In this document: piece by piece, positions 55,721-64,000 of the stretch
How positions within the stretch are numbered: the first letter of the stretch is position 1
How the letters are laid out: every line of letters begins with the position of its first letter
Origin: Pseudomonas sp. 8Z
Lineage (GTDB): Bacteria > Pseudomonadota > Gammaproteobacteria > Pseudomonadales > Pseudomonadaceae
DNA: 64,000 nt
Assembly: GCF_902506535.1 (NCBI RefSeq)
Contig: NZ_LR733826.1
Span: 62,001 to 126,000, forward strand
Direction: 5' to 3'
Notes under the pieces: model-generated
The model's input: the letters and a program-made list of their open reading frames with translations, nothing else
What the model was told of the DNA's origin: nothing
Database searches by the model: none
Translations under genes and position numbers: made by a program

Positions 55721-55753
55721 CCTTGCACCGGATCAGCCTGGTCCGGTGCAAGG
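55721..55753 (+). terminator. Terminator of the chemoreceptor gene
   Basis: CCTTGCACCGGA and TCCGGTGCAAGG make a perfect 12-bp stem with a 9-nt loop, followed by TTTG. It starts 9 bp after the stop codon. Confidence 0.82.
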
Positions 55754-56160
55754 TTTGAAACCGATACGTCATTAGTTGCTTGTGCAGCCTCTGGCTCTGG
55801 CGTATCGACCTTGCGTATCTCCGGCCCCGGCCAGTGATTTATGGGCACCTCTAAACACTACTACGTTGCCATCGCGGCGTTAAGAACAGGCTCGTGCGCG
55901 AGTCCTAGCAAAATGCTCATTTACAGCACGCAAAGTCGAACGCGATTCCGAGCCTCTCTCGCCTGTTTTACAGGGGCGCCAGCGGTATTGCGTTGGCTGC
56001 CGCGCCTACGTTTTTAGACGTGCCTTTATCCTGTTTGTATTTTCCGTGATTGAGCCACCGCAAGGTGGCGCTATGCAGACAGGAGCAGGCATTGGCGTAA
56101 ATTGCTGGAGGGGTCGCTTGAGGCCGCGTGCTTTGCCTGCGTATTGGGCATCAACGAGAT
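55754..56160. other. Gene-free stretch with a degenerate inverted repeat
   Basis: No supportable gene. About 55865-56000 holds an imperfect inverted repeat (GCGGCGTTAAGAACAGGCTC, then GCAAAATGCTCATTTACAGC, then CTCTCGCCTGTTTTACAGG). It resembles a dispersed intergenic element I have seen in other pseudomonads. The beginning GGGCACCTCTAAACAC looks like an IS5-type terminal sequence, so an IS scar is possible. Confidence 0.4.
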
Positions 56161-57048
56161 TCATCTGCCTTCTCGGAAGAAGCGATGAGTGGAGTCCGAA
56201 TGTTTTTCCAGCATCAGTGCGGCATCTTCAGTATTTCCCTGAGACTCCTTCACGATACCGTGCTGGATCGCCAATGAGCGGTAAACGCCTTTGAGCTCTA
56301 GAGCACGCAGTGCATGGTTAAAACGCTCAAGTAGTTGTTCGGCTTGAGGGTAATGACGCGAGGTCATCAGGTAGTTGTAACCGACGTTCAAAGGTGTATC
56401 CATTACACGAAAGTGAGCGTGTTCTTCGGGAGGGAATATAGTGCGAATGATATTCCAGCCCACCACTTCCACGGCAGGCACCAAGTCCACGCGGCCAGCA
56501 CGCAGCATTCTGAAACTTTGCTCCTCGCTTGAGGCCAGCGATAGCTTAATGCCTGCGTCGGAAAAAACGCTTTCATAGTAGTAGCCGCGTACGCCGCCGA
56601 CTCTGAGTCGACTGAGTTCACGTAAATCTGTGAAGGTTTTTGGAAGCGACGGTTGCTCTTCGCTGTAGTGAAACAGCATCGTGCGCTTGGCATATAGAGG
56701 GATTGAGAACAAAAACTTTTTCTCACGCTCTGGCGTAGGCACATAAGGCATGGTGGCCCATGCTTGCAGCGAATCCACGGCCTGTTCGCCGCGTGCCCAG
56801 GGCATGAAACGAAACTCGAATTTAACGCCCATTTCCTTGCCTACTTCCTGCAGTAGTGCGCTTAGGAAACTGTCCTGCGGTTTGGCGCTGGTATAGGGAG
56901 GCAACTCGCTGGTCACAATGATCAATGTTTGCGGCGCCGCATAACTTGCACTGCAATAGCTCCATGCCACACCAAGAGCACCCAGCAAATACAATCGCCT
57001 CAGGCATCCTGCAAAAAGCAAGATACTGGCGATACCCATAGCGATCAT
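56161..57048 (-). CDS. Periplasmic binding protein, SBP_bac_3 family
   Basis: ATG 57048 has GGGAG at 7 nt; the longer open frame to 57297 crosses an integrase remnant and is rejected. 295 residues. A hydrophobic leader (GIASILLFAGCLRRLYLLGA, then LGVAWSYCSASYAAP) precedes the domain: LIIVTSELPPYTSAKPQDSF, GVKFEFRFMPWARGEQAVDS, LRVGGVRGYYYESVFSDAGI and FRMLRAGRVDLVPAVEVVGW. Such free-standing members with no permease nearby are common in Pseudomonas. Ligand unknown. Two leader cysteines make the anchoring mode unclear. Confidence 0.8.
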   Translation of the reverse strand: MIAMGIASILLFAGCLRRLYLLGALGVAWSYCSASYAAPQTLIIVTSELPPYTSAKPQDSFLSALLQEVGKEMGVKFEFRFMPWARGEQAVDSLQAWATMPYVPTPEREKKFLFSIPLYAKRTMLFHYSEEQPSLPKTFTDLRELSRLRVGGVRGYYYESVFSDAGIKLSLASSEEQSFRMLRAGRVDLVPAVEVVGWNIIRTIFPPEEHAHFRVMDTPLNVGYNYLMTSRHYPQAEQLLERFNHALRALELKGVYRSLAIQHGIVKESQGNTEDAALMLEKHSDSTHRFFREGR

Positions 57049-57171
57049 AAGCGCGCTCCCAGGCGATAAGGCCCTCGATAAGCATAGCGCAGCCTGAGAG
57101 GGACCCACGAAAGGCTTCAATACCTTGTCGGGCATGCCGGTAAGCACACGCAGTAGCTGTCTGGCACGCTG

Positions 57172-57459
57172 GTGCTCCATGGCGATGAAAAGACTGCCGG
57201 TCTGCGTGATGCCGCGATTAACGTCAGCGAAACCAAGGCCAGCAAGGTTCGTTCGGTGCCGAGCAGCGTAGAGCTTGAGGCCAGGCCGTCCACGCACTGC
57301 GACACACCTTCGCCAGCCACTTCATCCAGAACGGCGGCAACATCCTCACCCTGCAGAAAATCCAGGGCACTCCAGCCTTGCCACTCCATGCGCTACGCGC
57401 ACCTGGTGCCGGATCATCTGCAGGATGCGGTACGCTTTGGCCCGCTCTCGTCCCTATGA
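57172..57459 (+). pseudogene. Decayed tyrosine recombinase (integrase) C-terminus
   Basis: Reading in three frames gives INVSETKASKVRSVP, then LRHTFASHFIQNGGNILTLQ (the HxLR box with Arg and the following helix, from 57297), then GHSSLAT (GH box, 57365) and MRYAHLVPDHLQDAVRF with the catalytic Tyr (57388). At least two frameshifts separate these blocks, so the gene is dead. It marks an old integration event just upstream of the toxin-antitoxin pair. Confidence 0.8.
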
Positions 57460-57464
57460 TTCAG

Positions 57465-57484
57465 ATATTCCATTGATGGAATAT
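57465..57484. promoter_or_regulatory. Operator palindrome of the toxin-antitoxin operon
   Basis: ATATTCCAT and ATGGAATAT are perfect arms with a 2-nt spacer, 23 bp before the toxin start. Toxin-antitoxin operons are usually autorepressed by the antitoxin at such sites. Confidence 0.7.
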
Positions 57485-57507
57485 TCCTTTGAGGTTATAT
57501 TTTCTCC

Positions 57508-57873
57508 ATGACTTGGAATATCGAATACACCGACGAGTTCGGTGAGTGGTGGGAAGGCTTGTCTGCAGAGGAACAGGAGTCCGTTGCGGTGTCAGTCCAG
57601 CTCCTAGAGGAGCGAGGCCCGTCACTTGGCTTTCCACACAGCAGCGGAATCAATGGCTCTCGTCACAGCCATATGCGCGAGCTGAGGACTCAGCACGAAG
57701 GCCGACCCTACAGAACCCTGTATGCATTTGATCCCAGGCGTTCGGCTATTTTGCTGATCGGTGGCGACAAGACTGGTGATGATCGTTGGTATGACATCAA
57801 CGTTCCGCTATCTGATCGACTGTACGACGAACATTTGGAACAGCTTCGTAAGGAGGGCTTGATAGATGGCTAA
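57508..57873 (+). CDS. HigB/RelE-type toxin
   Basis: The protein has 121 residues. The RelE/ParE-fold Gp49/HigB-like family is recognised by WNIEYTDEFGEWWEGLSAEE, the substrate-facing SGINGSRHSHMRELRTQHEG, and PYRTLYAFDPRRSAILLIGG followed by DKTGDD. Family members cleave ribosome-bound mRNA. The toxin-first order (HigBA-like) and the 8-nt overlap with the antitoxin gene support a bona fide module. Confidence 0.88.
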   Translation: MTWNIEYTDEFGEWWEGLSAEEQESVAVSVQLLEERGPSLGFPHSSGINGSRHSHMRELRTQHEGRPYRTLYAFDPRRSAILLIGGDKTGDDRWYDINVPLSDRLYDEHLEQLRKEGLIDG

Positions 57874-58198
57874 GAAATTTGCAGAGCTGCGCGCAAAAAT
57901 GGCGCCTGAGGCTCAGGCCAGGGTAGAGGCCAAAGCCCAGGAGCTGCTTGCAGAGATGCCGCTTAATGAGCTGCGCCAGGCTCGTGGGCTGTCACAGAAG
58001 GTGCTGGCTGAGGTGCTGCATGTACAGCAACCATCCATTGCCAAGATGGAAAAGCGTACTGACATGTACATTTCTACTTTGCGTAGCCACATCGAAGCCA
58101 TGGGTGGTCAGTTGGATGTCATTGCCCGCTTTCCCGAAGGTTCGGTGAAGATCAGCAATTTTTCAGACATCGAAAGCGATCTTCTCCAGCAGTCTTAA
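57866..58198 (+). CDS. HigA-type antitoxin (XRE family)
   Basis: The protein has 110 residues with an excellent Shine-Dalgarno (AAGGAGGGC). An N-terminal helix is followed by an XRE helix-turn-helix (LNELRQARGLSQKVLAEVLH, then QQPSIAKMEKRTDMYISTL) and an AGG-type tail (IEAMGGQLDVIARFPEG). It neutralises the toxin and probably binds the palindrome at 57465. Confidence 0.9.
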   Translation: MAKKFAELRAKMAPEAQARVEAKAQELLAEMPLNELRQARGLSQKVLAEVLHVQQPSIAKMEKRTDMYISTLRSHIEAMGGQLDVIARFPEGSVKISNFSDIESDLLQQS

Positions 58199-58229
58199 CG
58201 CTTCGACACTTTTTCGGCACCCCAAAGAA

Positions 58230-58264
58230 AAACCCCTGACTTCCTCTAGGAAAATCAGGGGTTT
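58230..58264. terminator. Bidirectional terminator between antitoxin gene and ssrA
   Basis: AAACCCCTGA and TCAGGGGTTT form a 10-bp stem with flanking A and T runs, placed between the convergent antitoxin gene and the tmRNA 3' end. It can serve both. Confidence 0.88.
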
Positions 58265-58267
58265 ATT

Positions 58268-58659
58268 TGGTGGAGCCGGGGGGATTTGAACCCCCGTCCG
58301 CCAGTTCTCCACTGTTGGTACTACATGCTTAGCCGTGTCTATTGAGTTAACCCTCAGCCGCCCGACGGGCAGGGTGCATTGGGCGAGTTGTGTAAGTTTT
58401 AGCCACTTCGTCCACAACGTACTACGCGGCGATCCTGTTCTGCATGACAATCACTTCAGGTTTACAGGCATCCCCTAGTGATCGCTGGAGCCGAAGCTAC
58501 CAGAAGGACTAGTCGCGCCGCTTACGCAGCGAGAGCGTAGCCCTCGTAGTTTTCGTCATTGGCAACTATAGAAAGTTGCAACAGTTGATTTACGACTTCT
58601 GTTACCAAGTCGGCATGCACCTCGAGCTTCGCTACCGGCGTCGAATCCTAATCGGCCCC
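58268..58659 (-). ncRNA. ssrA: Transfer-messenger RNA
   Basis: On the minus strand, the 5' end GGGGCCGATTAGGATTCGAC and the 3' end GGTTCAAATCCCCCCGGCTC followed by CACCA form the tRNA-Ala-like domain (392 nt). The tag reading frame at 58522-58563 encodes ANDENYEGYALAA and a TAA stop. It rescues stalled ribosomes with SmpB. The tag is extended relative to ANDxNYALAA-type tags (EGY inserted). Confidence 0.97.
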
Positions 58660-58786
58660 GAAACTTTGGTGGTTACAGCTAGGACGCGGAGTTTACGGCA
58701 AAGGTTCCTCTGCGTCGACTGCGGATTCGGCTCGGGGAGGCTATGATGGCGCGCCTGCTCAGGGTGGGAATTGGAAAGGAGTCGTC

Positions 58787-61690
58787 ATGCCGAGTAGCCG
58801 TTATCCCTTGCGTCAGTGGATTTGGCGAGCCTTTGTTCAGAGTGCGCTGATCCCCCTGGTTCTGGTGGAGTCTGTGCTGATCGCGGTGTATCTGTTGAGC
58901 AATCAGGCCATTCGCGATGAGCAGGTGGCCCACCTGCAGGAAACTGCTGTGCGTGACTTGGCCAGTGCTGCGCAGCGTGAGGCGCAGGTCATCGATGGTC
59001 GTCTGCGTGCTGTTGAGGTGCAGGTTCAGGTCTTTCGCGATGCTGTGCAACGCGCGTTGCTCGATAGCCGTTTTCGCCCGGATGACAAGGAGCGGCAGCG
59101 CTACGCGACCACTGCTTCTGGGGTGTTCTATAGCCGCACTGACGATGGCCGGGCGGCATCGTTCTATGCCAATAGCACGCCCTTGGCTAAACAGGATCAC
59201 GCTAAGGTGATGCGGTTGTCGCAGGTCGATCCGTTGATGCGTTCGTTCCATCAGGCCAATCCGCTGGTCGCGGCGCTCTATTTCAATAGCTGGGACAGCT
59301 ACAACCGTATTTATCCCTGGTTCGATACACCGGCGCAGTATCCCCATGACATGGTGATACCGGATTACAACTTCTATTACCTGGCTGATGCCAAACACAA
59401 TCCGCAGCGCAAGGTCGTCTGGACTGACGTGTATCTCGATCCTGCTGGGCAGGGCTGGATGATGTCTGCAATTGCGCCGGTTTATCGTGGCGATTTCCTC
59501 GAAGGCGTGGTGGGGTTTGATATCACTGTCGACCAGGTGTTGGGCGAGATCGATGAGCTGAATGTGCCTTGGGATGGCTACGCGATGTTGATTGGCCCGG
59601 ATAATCGGATCATGGCTTTGCCTGCGGCAGGGGAGCTGGATTTTGGTTTGCGCGAGCTGACGCACTATTCCTATGAAGAGGCAGTGCGGCGTGAGGTGCT
59701 AAAGCCAGAGGACTTCAGCCTGTCGCGGCGTGAGGGAATGGAGCCTTTGCTAACTGCCATGAGCAGTGGTGAGGGCAATGTGCGGGAAGTGATGCTGGGC
59801 GGGCGTAAACAACTGGTTGCCTGGAGCGTTATCGCGCAGACCGGTTGGCGTTTGCTGCTGGTGGTGGATGAGGAGCGCATTTTTCAAGGCACCAATCAGT
59901 TGGCCAAGCGCTATCAGCACATCGGTTACTGGCTGATTGCGGGGCTGCTGCTGTTCTACCTGTTGTTTTTTGCCGGTATGTGGTGGCGCTCGCGGCAACT
60001 CAGCGAGCAACTGGCGCGCCCGATCAACGGGGTTGTGGATATGGCTGCTAGCCTTGGCCAGGGCGAATATCCCGCGGATGCTCCGCGCAGTCATATCCAT
60101 GAAGTCGATGCGCTGGCCGAGGCTATGCAGCAGGCAGCTCGGCAGTTACAGATCAGTGAACGCAAGCGTCAGGATACCCATGAGCTACTGCAACTGGTGC
60201 TCGATAACACCACTGAAAGCCTTTGGCAGATTGACGCGCAGGCCTTGACCATAGAACTGAGTGAGCGCTTCGTGCGGCGCTTTGGTCTGGGCGCCAACCT
60301 GCTCACCTTGAGCGAATTCAACCAGCGTGTGCACCCGGACGACCTGGAGCGCCTGCGCCATCTGCGCAGGCTTTTCGCTGAGCAGGGAGAGGAATATTTC
60401 GATGCCGAGTACCGCTACCTCAATTGCCGTGGCGAGTATGTCTGGCTGCTCAGTCGCGGGCGCTTGCTGGAGCGCGATGCGACAGGCTGGCCGCGGCGCA
60501 TCGCCGGTACGCACGTGGATATCACCCGGCTCAAGCTCGCGCAGGAAGAGTTGCGCCATGCCAGTCTGCAGGCGCAGACGGCGAGCCAGGCCAAGAGCCG
60601 CTTCCTGTCGAGCATGAGTCATGAGTTGCGTACGCCGCTCAATGCCATCCATGGTTTTGCCCAACTGATCGAGCTGGAAACCCAAGACAAAGCCGGTGCT
60701 CAGCAGGAGGCCGACTATGCTCGCGAGATCGTCCAGGCCAGCCGCCATCTCACGTCGTTGGTGGACGACATCCTCGATCTGTCGAGCATTGAGAACCGAC
60801 GCCAGCAGTTGCAACTGCAAGCCATCGAAATCGGCACGTTGCTCAAAGGTTGTGCAGAGCTGGTACAGCCAGAGGTGCAGCAACGGAAATTGCAGTTGCA
60901 GGTGATGCCTGCTGCTGATCCCGCACTCTACGTGCAGGGTGACCCGCGCAGGGTGAGACAGATCCTGCTCAATCTGTTGTCCAACGCGATCAAATACAAC
61001 AGCCCGCAAGGTGCGATTCGTGTGGGCTATGAAGTGCGCCCCAACTGCGTACGGCTATGGGTTGAGGATACCGGCCCAGGGCTTGCTGAGGGGCAAGTGG
61101 CCCGGCTCTTTCAGCCGTTCCAGCGTCTGGGGCGTGAGAGCTCGAACATTCCCGGTACTGGTATTGGCCTGATGTTGTGTCGTGAGTTGGCCAGTTTGAT
61201 GGATGGCGAGGTCGGCGTGCGGAGCGAGCTGGGTGTTGGCAGTCGCTTCTGGCTCGACCTGCCCAGCGCCGCCCGCCCGGAAGACGGCTTGATTGAAGGG
61301 CAGCAGGCGCTGCAGACGGCTCGTAGCTTGGTGCTGTGCGTGGAGGATCAGCCGACCAACGTGCGGATGTTGCAGGCGTCGTTGCGTGAGTTTGCGGACG
61401 TACGCAGCGTGAGTTCGTGGCAGAGCGCGATGGCTGAGCTGCATTTGCAGACACCTGCTCTGGTGTTGCTGGATATCGACTTGGCCGATGGCAGTGGCTT
61501 GGATGTGCTCGACGCGATGCAGAGCGAGCCGCGTCTGCGGGAGGTGCCGGTCATGGTGATCAGTGCGGCGACCGACACTCATCTCTTCGCAGAGGCCCAG
61601 GCGCGTGGTGCTGCTATTTGCCTAGCTAAACCGGTGGAGCAGCAGGTATTGCGCCAGGCTGTTCTGGGGTTGCTTTACAGTGGCTTCTGA
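58787..61690 (+). CDS. Hybrid sensor histidine kinase/response regulator
   Basis: The protein has 967 residues: TM1 about 15-40, a periplasmic dCache domain (about 45-375; NRIYPWFDTPAQYPHDM and GVVGFDITVDQVLGEI are typical), TM2 about 380-400 (LIAGLLLFYLLFFAGMWW), PAS about 465-585, HisKA with H about 612 (SSMSHELRTPLNAIHGF), HATPase (NLLSNAIKYNSPQ; VEDTGPGLAE; GTGIGLMLCREL) and a C-terminal receiver (LVLCVEDQP; VLLDIDLADGSGLDVL with the phospho-Asp about 896; LAKPV). No downstream output partner is adjacent. Divergent from ssrA. Confidence 0.93.
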   Translation: MPSSRYPLRQWIWRAFVQSALIPLVLVESVLIAVYLLSNQAIRDEQVAHLQETAVRDLASAAQREAQVIDGRLRAVEVQVQVFRDAVQRALLDSRFRPDDKERQRYATTASGVFYSRTDDGRAASFYANSTPLAKQDHAKVMRLSQVDPLMRSFHQANPLVAALYFNSWDSYNRIYPWFDTPAQYPHDMVIPDYNFYYLADAKHNPQRKVVWTDVYLDPAGQGWMMSAIAPVYRGDFLEGVVGFDITVDQVLGEIDELNVPWDGYAMLIGPDNRIMALPAAGELDFGLRELTHYSYEEAVRREVLKPEDFSLSRREGMEPLLTAMSSGEGNVREVMLGGRKQLVAWSVIAQTGWRLLLVVDEERIFQGTNQLAKRYQHIGYWLIAGLLLFYLLFFAGMWWRSRQLSEQLARPINGVVDMAASLGQGEYPADAPRSHIHEVDALAEAMQQAARQLQISERKRQDTHELLQLVLDNTTESLWQIDAQALTIELSERFVRRFGLGANLLTLSEFNQRVHPDDLERLRHLRRLFAEQGEEYFDAEYRYLNCRGEYVWLLSRGRLLERDATGWPRRIAGTHVDITRLKLAQEELRHASLQAQTASQAKSRFLSSMSHELRTPLNAIHGFAQLIELETQDKAGAQQEADYAREIVQASRHLTSLVDDILDLSSIENRRQQLQLQAIEIGTLLKGCAELVQPEVQQRKLQLQVMPAADPALYVQGDPRRVRQILLNLLSNAIKYNSPQGAIRVGYEVRPNCVRLWVEDTGPGLAEGQVARLFQPFQRLGRESSNIPGTGIGLMLCRELASLMDGEVGVRSELGVGSRFWLDLPSAARPEDGLIEGQQALQTARSLVLCVEDQPTNVRMLQASLREFADVRSVSSWQSAMAELHLQTPALVLLDIDLADGSGLDVLDAMQSEPRLREVPVMVISAATDTHLFAEAQARGAAICLAKPVEQQVLRQAVLGLLYSGF

Positions 61691-61700
61691 GTGGCGGCTG

Positions 61701-61946
61701 TTACTCGCTGGCGGAGAGCAGGTCGAGCGCCTCGGCCAATACACGAGCCGACTCGGCATGTTCGCCAGACTTGTGCAGCGCTTCGCCTTCGGCGCGTAGC
61801 TCCTTGACCTTGGCCACCACCTCGGGATCGCTGGGTGGATCGCTCTGCAGCATTTCGTCGATTTTGGCCATGTCCTGTGGGCAGTGCATGGCCCACAGCG
61901 GAAAACTGATCAAGGCGGCAGCAAGCAACACGAATAGACGGCGCAT
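61701..61946 (-). CDS. Small secreted hypothetical protein
   Basis: From ATG 61946 (MRRLFVLLAAALISFPLWAM) it has 81 residues: a signal peptide of about 19 residues and a short acidic helical domain (MHCPQDMAKIDEMLQSDPPS; KVKELRAEGEALHKSGEHAE). One cysteine near the mature N-terminus. Family unknown. 89 bp downstream of the DUF4105-type gene, possibly in its operon. Confidence 0.75.
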   Translation of the reverse strand: MRRLFVLLAAALISFPLWAMHCPQDMAKIDEMLQSDPPSDPEVVAKVKELRAEGEALHKSGEHAESARVLAEALDLLSASE

Positions 61947-62035
61947 GGCGACTCTCCGAGCGGGTGGTGGAGTTTGCAGTATAGGAGAGTTGATGCAGGG
62001 CAAGAGGCGACCTGCACAGGCAGGTCGTTTCGGGC

Positions 62036-63877
62036 TCAGTAGTGATACCAGCGCAGCTCCAGTTTCACCTCGTTGACCGGGCTGGCGAGTTGGCTGAACT
62101 CGCGTTGGGCGCTCAGGCGCAGGCCGAGGTTGCGTGAGACTTCCCATTGTTGATTGAGGGACAGGCGCTGGCGCACTTCGCCGTTATAGAAGTAGTCGCT
62201 GGCGCCCTCCAGGGTCAGGTTGCCCAGCGGGTTGCGCCACAGCAGGCCGGTGTTGAAGCCCAGGGCGGGGGCGATCACGGAGGCAAAGTCTTCGTTGTAT
62301 TCCAGGCGGGTGGTGCCGAGGGCGAAGCCGAGTAGGTCTTCGCTCAATTGCCAACTGGCGCCGGCGCCACCGCTGATATGTGCGACCAGTGGGGTGTCGC
62401 CATCTTTGCCGAGTACCCGCTCCAGCCCACCGCCGACCTGCCAGGACAGAGGTTGCAGCAGGGCGTTGCGCGGCGTCAGCGAGCGGATGTTGGCTAGATC
62501 CAGGCGTTGCACTTGCCAGTGGTTGTTCTCGTACTGGCGCAGCTTGAGCTGGAGAATCTCGATTTGCGCACCCAGCGGGAAACCGTCGAGATTGTCGTTG
62601 AGGTCGTGGTAGGCCATGCGCAGGCCGTACTCGGCGAAGGCGCGGTTGTCGCGGCTGCCACCGGCCAGTTGCCAGGTGCGCGACTGGTGGCCTTCCTCGG
62701 GCAGCGGCGGGCGCTCGATGTTCAGTGGCGGCGGTGGATTGCGGCTGATCGCGCCGAGAAGTTGGAAGCTGCGCTGCGCCGTGACCCTGCGTTCATTGTC
62801 GTTGGCCTGGTAGCGCACCAGGCGGAAGGCGGCGTCCTGGATCAGCGCGCGGCGTTCGTTGGGCAGGGCAGTAAACGCGGCATCTTGCAACAGCGTCGGG
62901 TCTTCGCTCAGGCGCAATACCCAGGCCTGCTCGTCTGCATCGAGCGGCTCGGCGCGGGCCAGCAGCTCGCGTTCACGGGAGGGGCGATAGTCGATGCGTT
63001 CGATCAGCCCGGCATCCTTGACCGCGCGCACGGTGTCGGTGGGGATGGCGGTAAGCGGGAAGTGTTCGGTCAGCTCGATGCCGGGGCGGGCGATCTCCAG
63101 CAATTCCAGCAGGCGGTAGGAGCAGTTTTCGTCGAAGAAGAAGTAGTCGAAGCGGATCTGCTTGAGCTCCCAGACATGCTCGACCATGCGCTGGGTTTCC
63201 TCGGGCGTCAGGTTCAGCCGGTATTCCCACAGATCGCGGTTTTCCAGGCGGCTGTATTCGCTGAGCTTGTCGTGGTAGGGCACCAGGGCGAACAGGCCGG
63301 GATAGCCGCCCATTAGGCCGCGCCAGGCGTAGAGAATGCCGTTGTCGTCGCCTTCGATAAAGGCGCCGAAGTTCAGCGCGTAGCTGAGCAGGGCGGTGTT
63401 GTGGCTGTCGATGTCGGGCTGGTCGATGCGCAGCAGGGTGTGGCCGAACATCGACGACGGGCTGTTCAGGTACGCCGCCGGGAATACCAGCACGGCGCTA
63501 TGCGGGTTGATGTCGGCCATCCACGCCCGGTACTCGGCGCAGTCCGGGCTGGGCAGATCGGTCAGTTGCAGTTGCGCCTTGAGCCAGCGCGTGCGCGCCG
63601 GGTAGATGCATTGGGGATGACGGTCGCCCAGTTCGGCGGGTTGATACAGTGCCTTTACTGTGGCGGTGAGTTCGGCGGCGGGGTCATGGGCGCCGCTCTC
63701 GGCGAGGAAGAAATCGTCGTCATCGACGTAGCTGCGCCAGCCGCCGAGCTTGCCGGTTTCATAGTGGCCGAGGGCTATCCAGTAGGGATCAGCGGCCAGC
63801 TCGGCCAGGCGCTGGGGCGAGGCGGCATGAAGGGGAAGGCTGCAACACAGGGCGAGGATGGCGACTATCCGATTCAA
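62036..63877 (-). CDS. DUF4105 / Lnb N-terminal-like periplasmic protein
   Basis: The protein has 613 residues with a TTG start at 63877 and a signal peptide (IVAILALCCSLPLHA). The central domain shows the Lnb-type pattern: MFGHTLLRIDQPD, then FDYFFFDENCSYRLLELLEI, with the conserved His and Cys of a putative thiol-amidase-like fold. The C-terminal third, rich in alternating hydrophobic strands (EIQILQLKLRQYENNHWQVQ-like segment to ELRWYHY), looks like an outer-membrane beta-barrel. Function unknown, probably in envelope lipid or peptide remodelling. The start overlaps an upstream stop codon (TTGA). Confidence 0.82.
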   Translation of the reverse strand: MNRIVAILALCCSLPLHAASPQRLAELAADPYWIALGHYETGKLGGWRSYVDDDDFFLAESGAHDPAAELTATVKALYQPAELGDRHPQCIYPARTRWLKAQLQLTDLPSPDCAEYRAWMADINPHSAVLVFPAAYLNSPSSMFGHTLLRIDQPDIDSHNTALLSYALNFGAFIEGDDNGILYAWRGLMGGYPGLFALVPYHDKLSEYSRLENRDLWEYRLNLTPEETQRMVEHVWELKQIRFDYFFFDENCSYRLLELLEIARPGIELTEHFPLTAIPTDTVRAVKDAGLIERIDYRPSRERELLARAEPLDADEQAWVLRLSEDPTLLQDAAFTALPNERRALIQDAAFRLVRYQANDNERRVTAQRSFQLLGAISRNPPPPLNIERPPLPEEGHQSRTWQLAGGSRDNRAFAEYGLRMAYHDLNDNLDGFPLGAQIEILQLKLRQYENNHWQVQRLDLANIRSLTPRNALLQPLSWQVGGGLERVLGKDGDTPLVAHISGGAGASWQLSEDLLGFALGTTRLEYNEDFASVIAPALGFNTGLLWRNPLGNLTLEGASDYFYNGEVRQRLSLNQQWEVSRNLGLRLSAQREFSQLASPVNEVKLELRWYHY

Positions 63878-64000
63878 GGACGCGGCTCTTGTTGAGGGCA
63901 GGCGATGGGGCGAGCTTTGGTCAGGTACGCAGTAGGTGTCAAGGCAGCAGACAAAGCCGTTGCGCGCAAGTGCTGACGGGCATCGGCAATGGCCGCAGGT
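63874..64000 (-). CDS. Possible C-terminal end of an upstream gene (runs off right edge)
   Basis: A minus-strand frame open from the window edge ends with TGA at 63874-63876, overlapping the TTG start of the DUF4105-type gene. The last residues read ARPIACPQQEPRP. Only about 41 codons are visible and no family is recognised, so the call rests on the stop-start overlap alone. Confidence 0.35.
   Translation of the reverse strand, partial: PAAIADARQHLRATALSAALTPTAYLTKARPIACPQQEPRP

Noticed and set aside
57049..57297. An N-terminal extension of the SBP_bac_3 protein
   Set aside because: It is antisense to the recombinase relic, and a good Shine-Dalgarno supports the ATG at 57048.
58268..58350. 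A separate tRNA gene with a GGTTCAAATCC T-arm
   Set aside because: It is the 3' tRNA-like domain of the tmRNA, whose 5' partner and tag frame are present.

Overview
The window looks like a chromosomal segment of a Pseudomonas (sensu lato). Most genes are GC-rich. The order znuA / zur-znuC-znuB / small lipoprotein / metN-metI-metQ is, as I recall, the order in P. aeruginosa, and ssrA, uvrD, pobA/pobR and Pseudomonas-type REP palindromes are present. The 76-bp attC sites resemble those of chromosomal integrons in the P. stutzeri / P. mendocina / P. alcaligenes lineages. I cannot fix the species.

Layout. 0-6.1 kb: end of a glutamine-synthetase-like gene, a class III aminotransferase divergent from a GntR regulator with two identical palindromic operators, a response regulator-TPR protein coupled to a minimal histidine kinase, a SUKH protein and an ElaA-type acetyltransferase. 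6.1-7.1 kb: gene-free, a pair of about 210-bp inverted repeats. 7.1-12.6 kb: Tim44-like protein, two tandem TRAP binding lipoproteins without permeases, uvrD. 12.7-21.8 kb: a catabolic unit, LysR regulator divergent from a peptide-type ABC transporter, an amidase and D-serine dehydratase. 21.9-26.2 kb: PAS-GGDEF-EAL protein, VOC protein, LysR regulator. 26.2-30.6 kb: haem-type TonB receptor with FecR/FecI regulators and a Fur box. 30.7-37 kb: metNIQ and the Zur-controlled zinc uptake genes. 37-40.3 kb: MFS transporter, small membrane protein, and a tandem gene pair whose upstream copy is truncated.

40.44-45.35 kb is the most unusual part: an array of nine AT-richer integron cassettes, all read on the + strand, with eight complete attC sites and a ninth attC cut by a truncated IS110/IS1111-family element. 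No integrase gene is in the window. Cassette boundaries are confirmed internally: the R'' core of every cassette is the exact reverse complement of the core that precedes it. Cargo includes a HEAT-repeat protein, a zinc-ribbon plus membrane protein pair, a YfbU-family plus membrane protein pair, a possible colicin-immunity-like protein, several unknown proteins and an ORF-poor cassette carrying a 21-bp perfect hairpin.

46.7-53.6 kb: hydroxycinnamate catabolism. Fcs, Ech and Vdh convert ferulate or coumarate to vanillate or 4-hydroxybenzoate, and PobA (regulator PobR) takes 4-hydroxybenzoate to protocatechuate. A decayed thiolase end lies after fcs. 53.7-58.2 kb: dCache chemoreceptor, a periplasmic-binding protein, a decayed tyrosine recombinase and a HigBA-type toxin-antitoxin pair. 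58.3-64 kb: tmRNA, a large hybrid sensor kinase, a small secreted protein and a DUF4105-type protein translationally overlapping a gene that runs off the right edge.
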